A stretch of 54,720 bases of DNA from Gnetum montanum (taxonomy: Eukaryota; Streptophyta; Gnetopsida; Gnetales; Gnetaceae), in assembly GCA_015680685.1 (NCBI GenBank), contig MNCI01020134.1, positions 886-55,605 of the forward strand. Reading direction: 5' to 3'. The notes beneath the pieces are model-generated. The model saw only the letters and a list, made by a program, of their open reading frames with translations, made no database searches and was not told the origin of the DNA. Positions 53,354 through 54,720 of this stretch are shown piece after piece (positions within the stretch are counted from its first letter, which is position 1; each line of letters opens with the position of its first letter). Made by a program: the position numbers and the translations under genes.

Positions 53354-54720
53354 TTGGTACCAAACCTAGTTGATAAGTTTAGGAAGTAATCTTTTTGATT
53401 AGATTATTCCCTTGTGATCTTTTTTCTTTGGACCGATTAAATGGTCCAGTGCTATATTAAATTTAGATTTAAATCTTGATTTAAATCTTGATTCTTTATA
53501 TTGATTTCTTGTAGCTTAGTAGCTCACATGTTTATCTTTTTCTACTATATCAGAATTTCATACCAAATCCTTTCATTATTTCTAGGATTAGTTTTTCTCT
53601 TATAAGCTTTTCTTCACTTAGGGCTTTCATTCTTCTTACTTGCATTTAGGGAAATATGATTATCGTCCAAGATCTAGTGTAAATTCATAAAATTTATTTG
53701 AAAAATCAATAATAATACTTCTCATTAAAATGGTGCAATTTGTTCAGCTTAGCCATACTTTGTGGATGAATAGATCTCTCAATTCAAAATTCATTGAATA
53801 TTTCCATAGTTAAGCCTAATAATTTCAATTTTTTCTATTCCATGTTAACGGTGATTTTTGCAACAAAAATATTTTCAAAGAAAAACATCCCTCCTTTATT
53901 AAAGTATTCTATGTATATATATAAGAGAGACTAAGAAAATGCTTAAATATTTTTGTGGAAAAAAATCCTTGTAGTTTAAGGCTAAATAAGAATGTAAAAA
54001 CCTTGGTTCTATAAAAACTTTCAAAGCAAGCTAATTAAAGCTAAGCTGATGGAAGTGGATGAAATTGTACAGTAATTAAGATTTTTCTTAGAACTTAACA
54101 TTTTGAAGCTTCATCATACTTAAGTTTAGTCATTCCTTGAATATGTATAGTAGTTTATGACTTATTATACTATTCTTTCAGGACTTTCATCCTCTTTTGA
54201 TTCATCCTCCTCTTTACAATCCTTTTCTAAATATTCTATCATTTCTTCCATGTTGTTTTCATGTTAAGAGACTCACATATCTTCATAGATAAAGTTTAGA
54301 ACTAGGCTCTTCTCATTAAAAGAAACCTTCAATGATAAATTTGAGCATTCTAGGATCTCAATCCTTTCTTGGATATAGATTGATTAATTATTTGTAACCA
54401 TGAAGAACACATCAGAGAGTCAAGTCATGAATGGAAAATTACAAAATGCTCCATAAGTGATATCCCTATAATATATCCTCTATAAATGCTTAGGTTAGCA
54501 TCCAAATAGATATGGAATGAAAGGCCTCGCTTTCATTTTTACTTTTGGATTTGTGAATCTTCTTAATGTTGGCCTTGACTTCCCAAGCATGGTTGCTAAT
54601 AAAATTATAAGCTTATGGATTTTTATAGCTCAAATTCTTCTTCTTAACTAGTTCTAAGAAAATTAGCTACAAGACACTATGTACATATTTACATTTTGGT
54701 TGGTCTCTATTAACCTATTC
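53354..54720. other. Region right of element F, no supported gene
   Basis: AT-rich. The minus strand has short open pieces such as VNME-KKLKLLGLTMEIF near 53830 and EYLEKDCKEEDESKEDESPE near 54200, possibly the decayed ORF of another element, but I recognise no domain. On the plus strand no copia gag is visible after the primer site. Confidence 0.35.

Noticed and set aside
53354-54720. Copia gag downstream of F
   Set aside because: No gag or zinc-knuckle motif is readable on the plus strand; only weak minus-strand pieces are seen.

Overview
The window looks like intergenic DNA from a large-genome seed plant. It is AT-rich and almost wholly made of old, nested LTR retrotransposons full of stop codons. 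The Athila-like and Tat/Ogre-like lineages, plant tRNA primer sites and GT-AG introns point to a land plant. A gymnosperm is a reasonable guess from the age and nesting, but the sequence does not prove it. I see no intact host gene, rRNA, tRNA, CRISPR or bacterial feature.

Layout. Element D (minus strand, Athila-like LTRs, 2395-36972) is bounded by the 5-bp duplication CATAT and so is one ancient insertion. Element E (plus strand, Ty3/gypsy, Met-type primer site) sits in D's gag from about 7716 and breaks off inside its protease at 10050. Element A (plus, Athila-like, 10051-36081) starts at that break. Element C (minus, Tat/Ogre-like, 12280-31453, target duplication AGATG) is inserted in A's gag. 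A's 3' LTR is fused at about 36081 to D's inverted primer site, so a deletion removed the last bases of A, the 3' part of E and the 5' leader of D. To the right, after a tract of short hairpin-forming repeats (37240-38960), element B (plus, 40167-53253, duplication TCAAG/CCAAG) is an almost full-length Athila-like element inserted into another LTR (F, 39159-40166 plus 53254-53353).

How they relate. A, B and D share LTR ends, a tRNA-Asp-like primer site, gag and parts of the 3' region. B carries reverse transcriptase, RNase H and integrase, and then a 952-codon third ORF. A and D go from gag to the 3' region with no pol. They look like non-autonomous partners that would have needed B-like enzymes.

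Most unusual item. Between the protease and reverse transcriptase of C lies a multi-exon gene on the opposite strand (about 20190-24942). It has its own TATA box, several phase-compatible GT-AG introns, a probable FCP1/NIF-type HAD phosphatase-like segment, a long exon of unknown function and an acidic repeat exon. Because it is antisense to the element's genomic RNA, its introns could survive retrotransposition. A short palindrome (TAGCGTAGC and its complement) is scattered through C's LTRs and the introns and flanks of this gene, and related tandem arrays lie on both sides of it.
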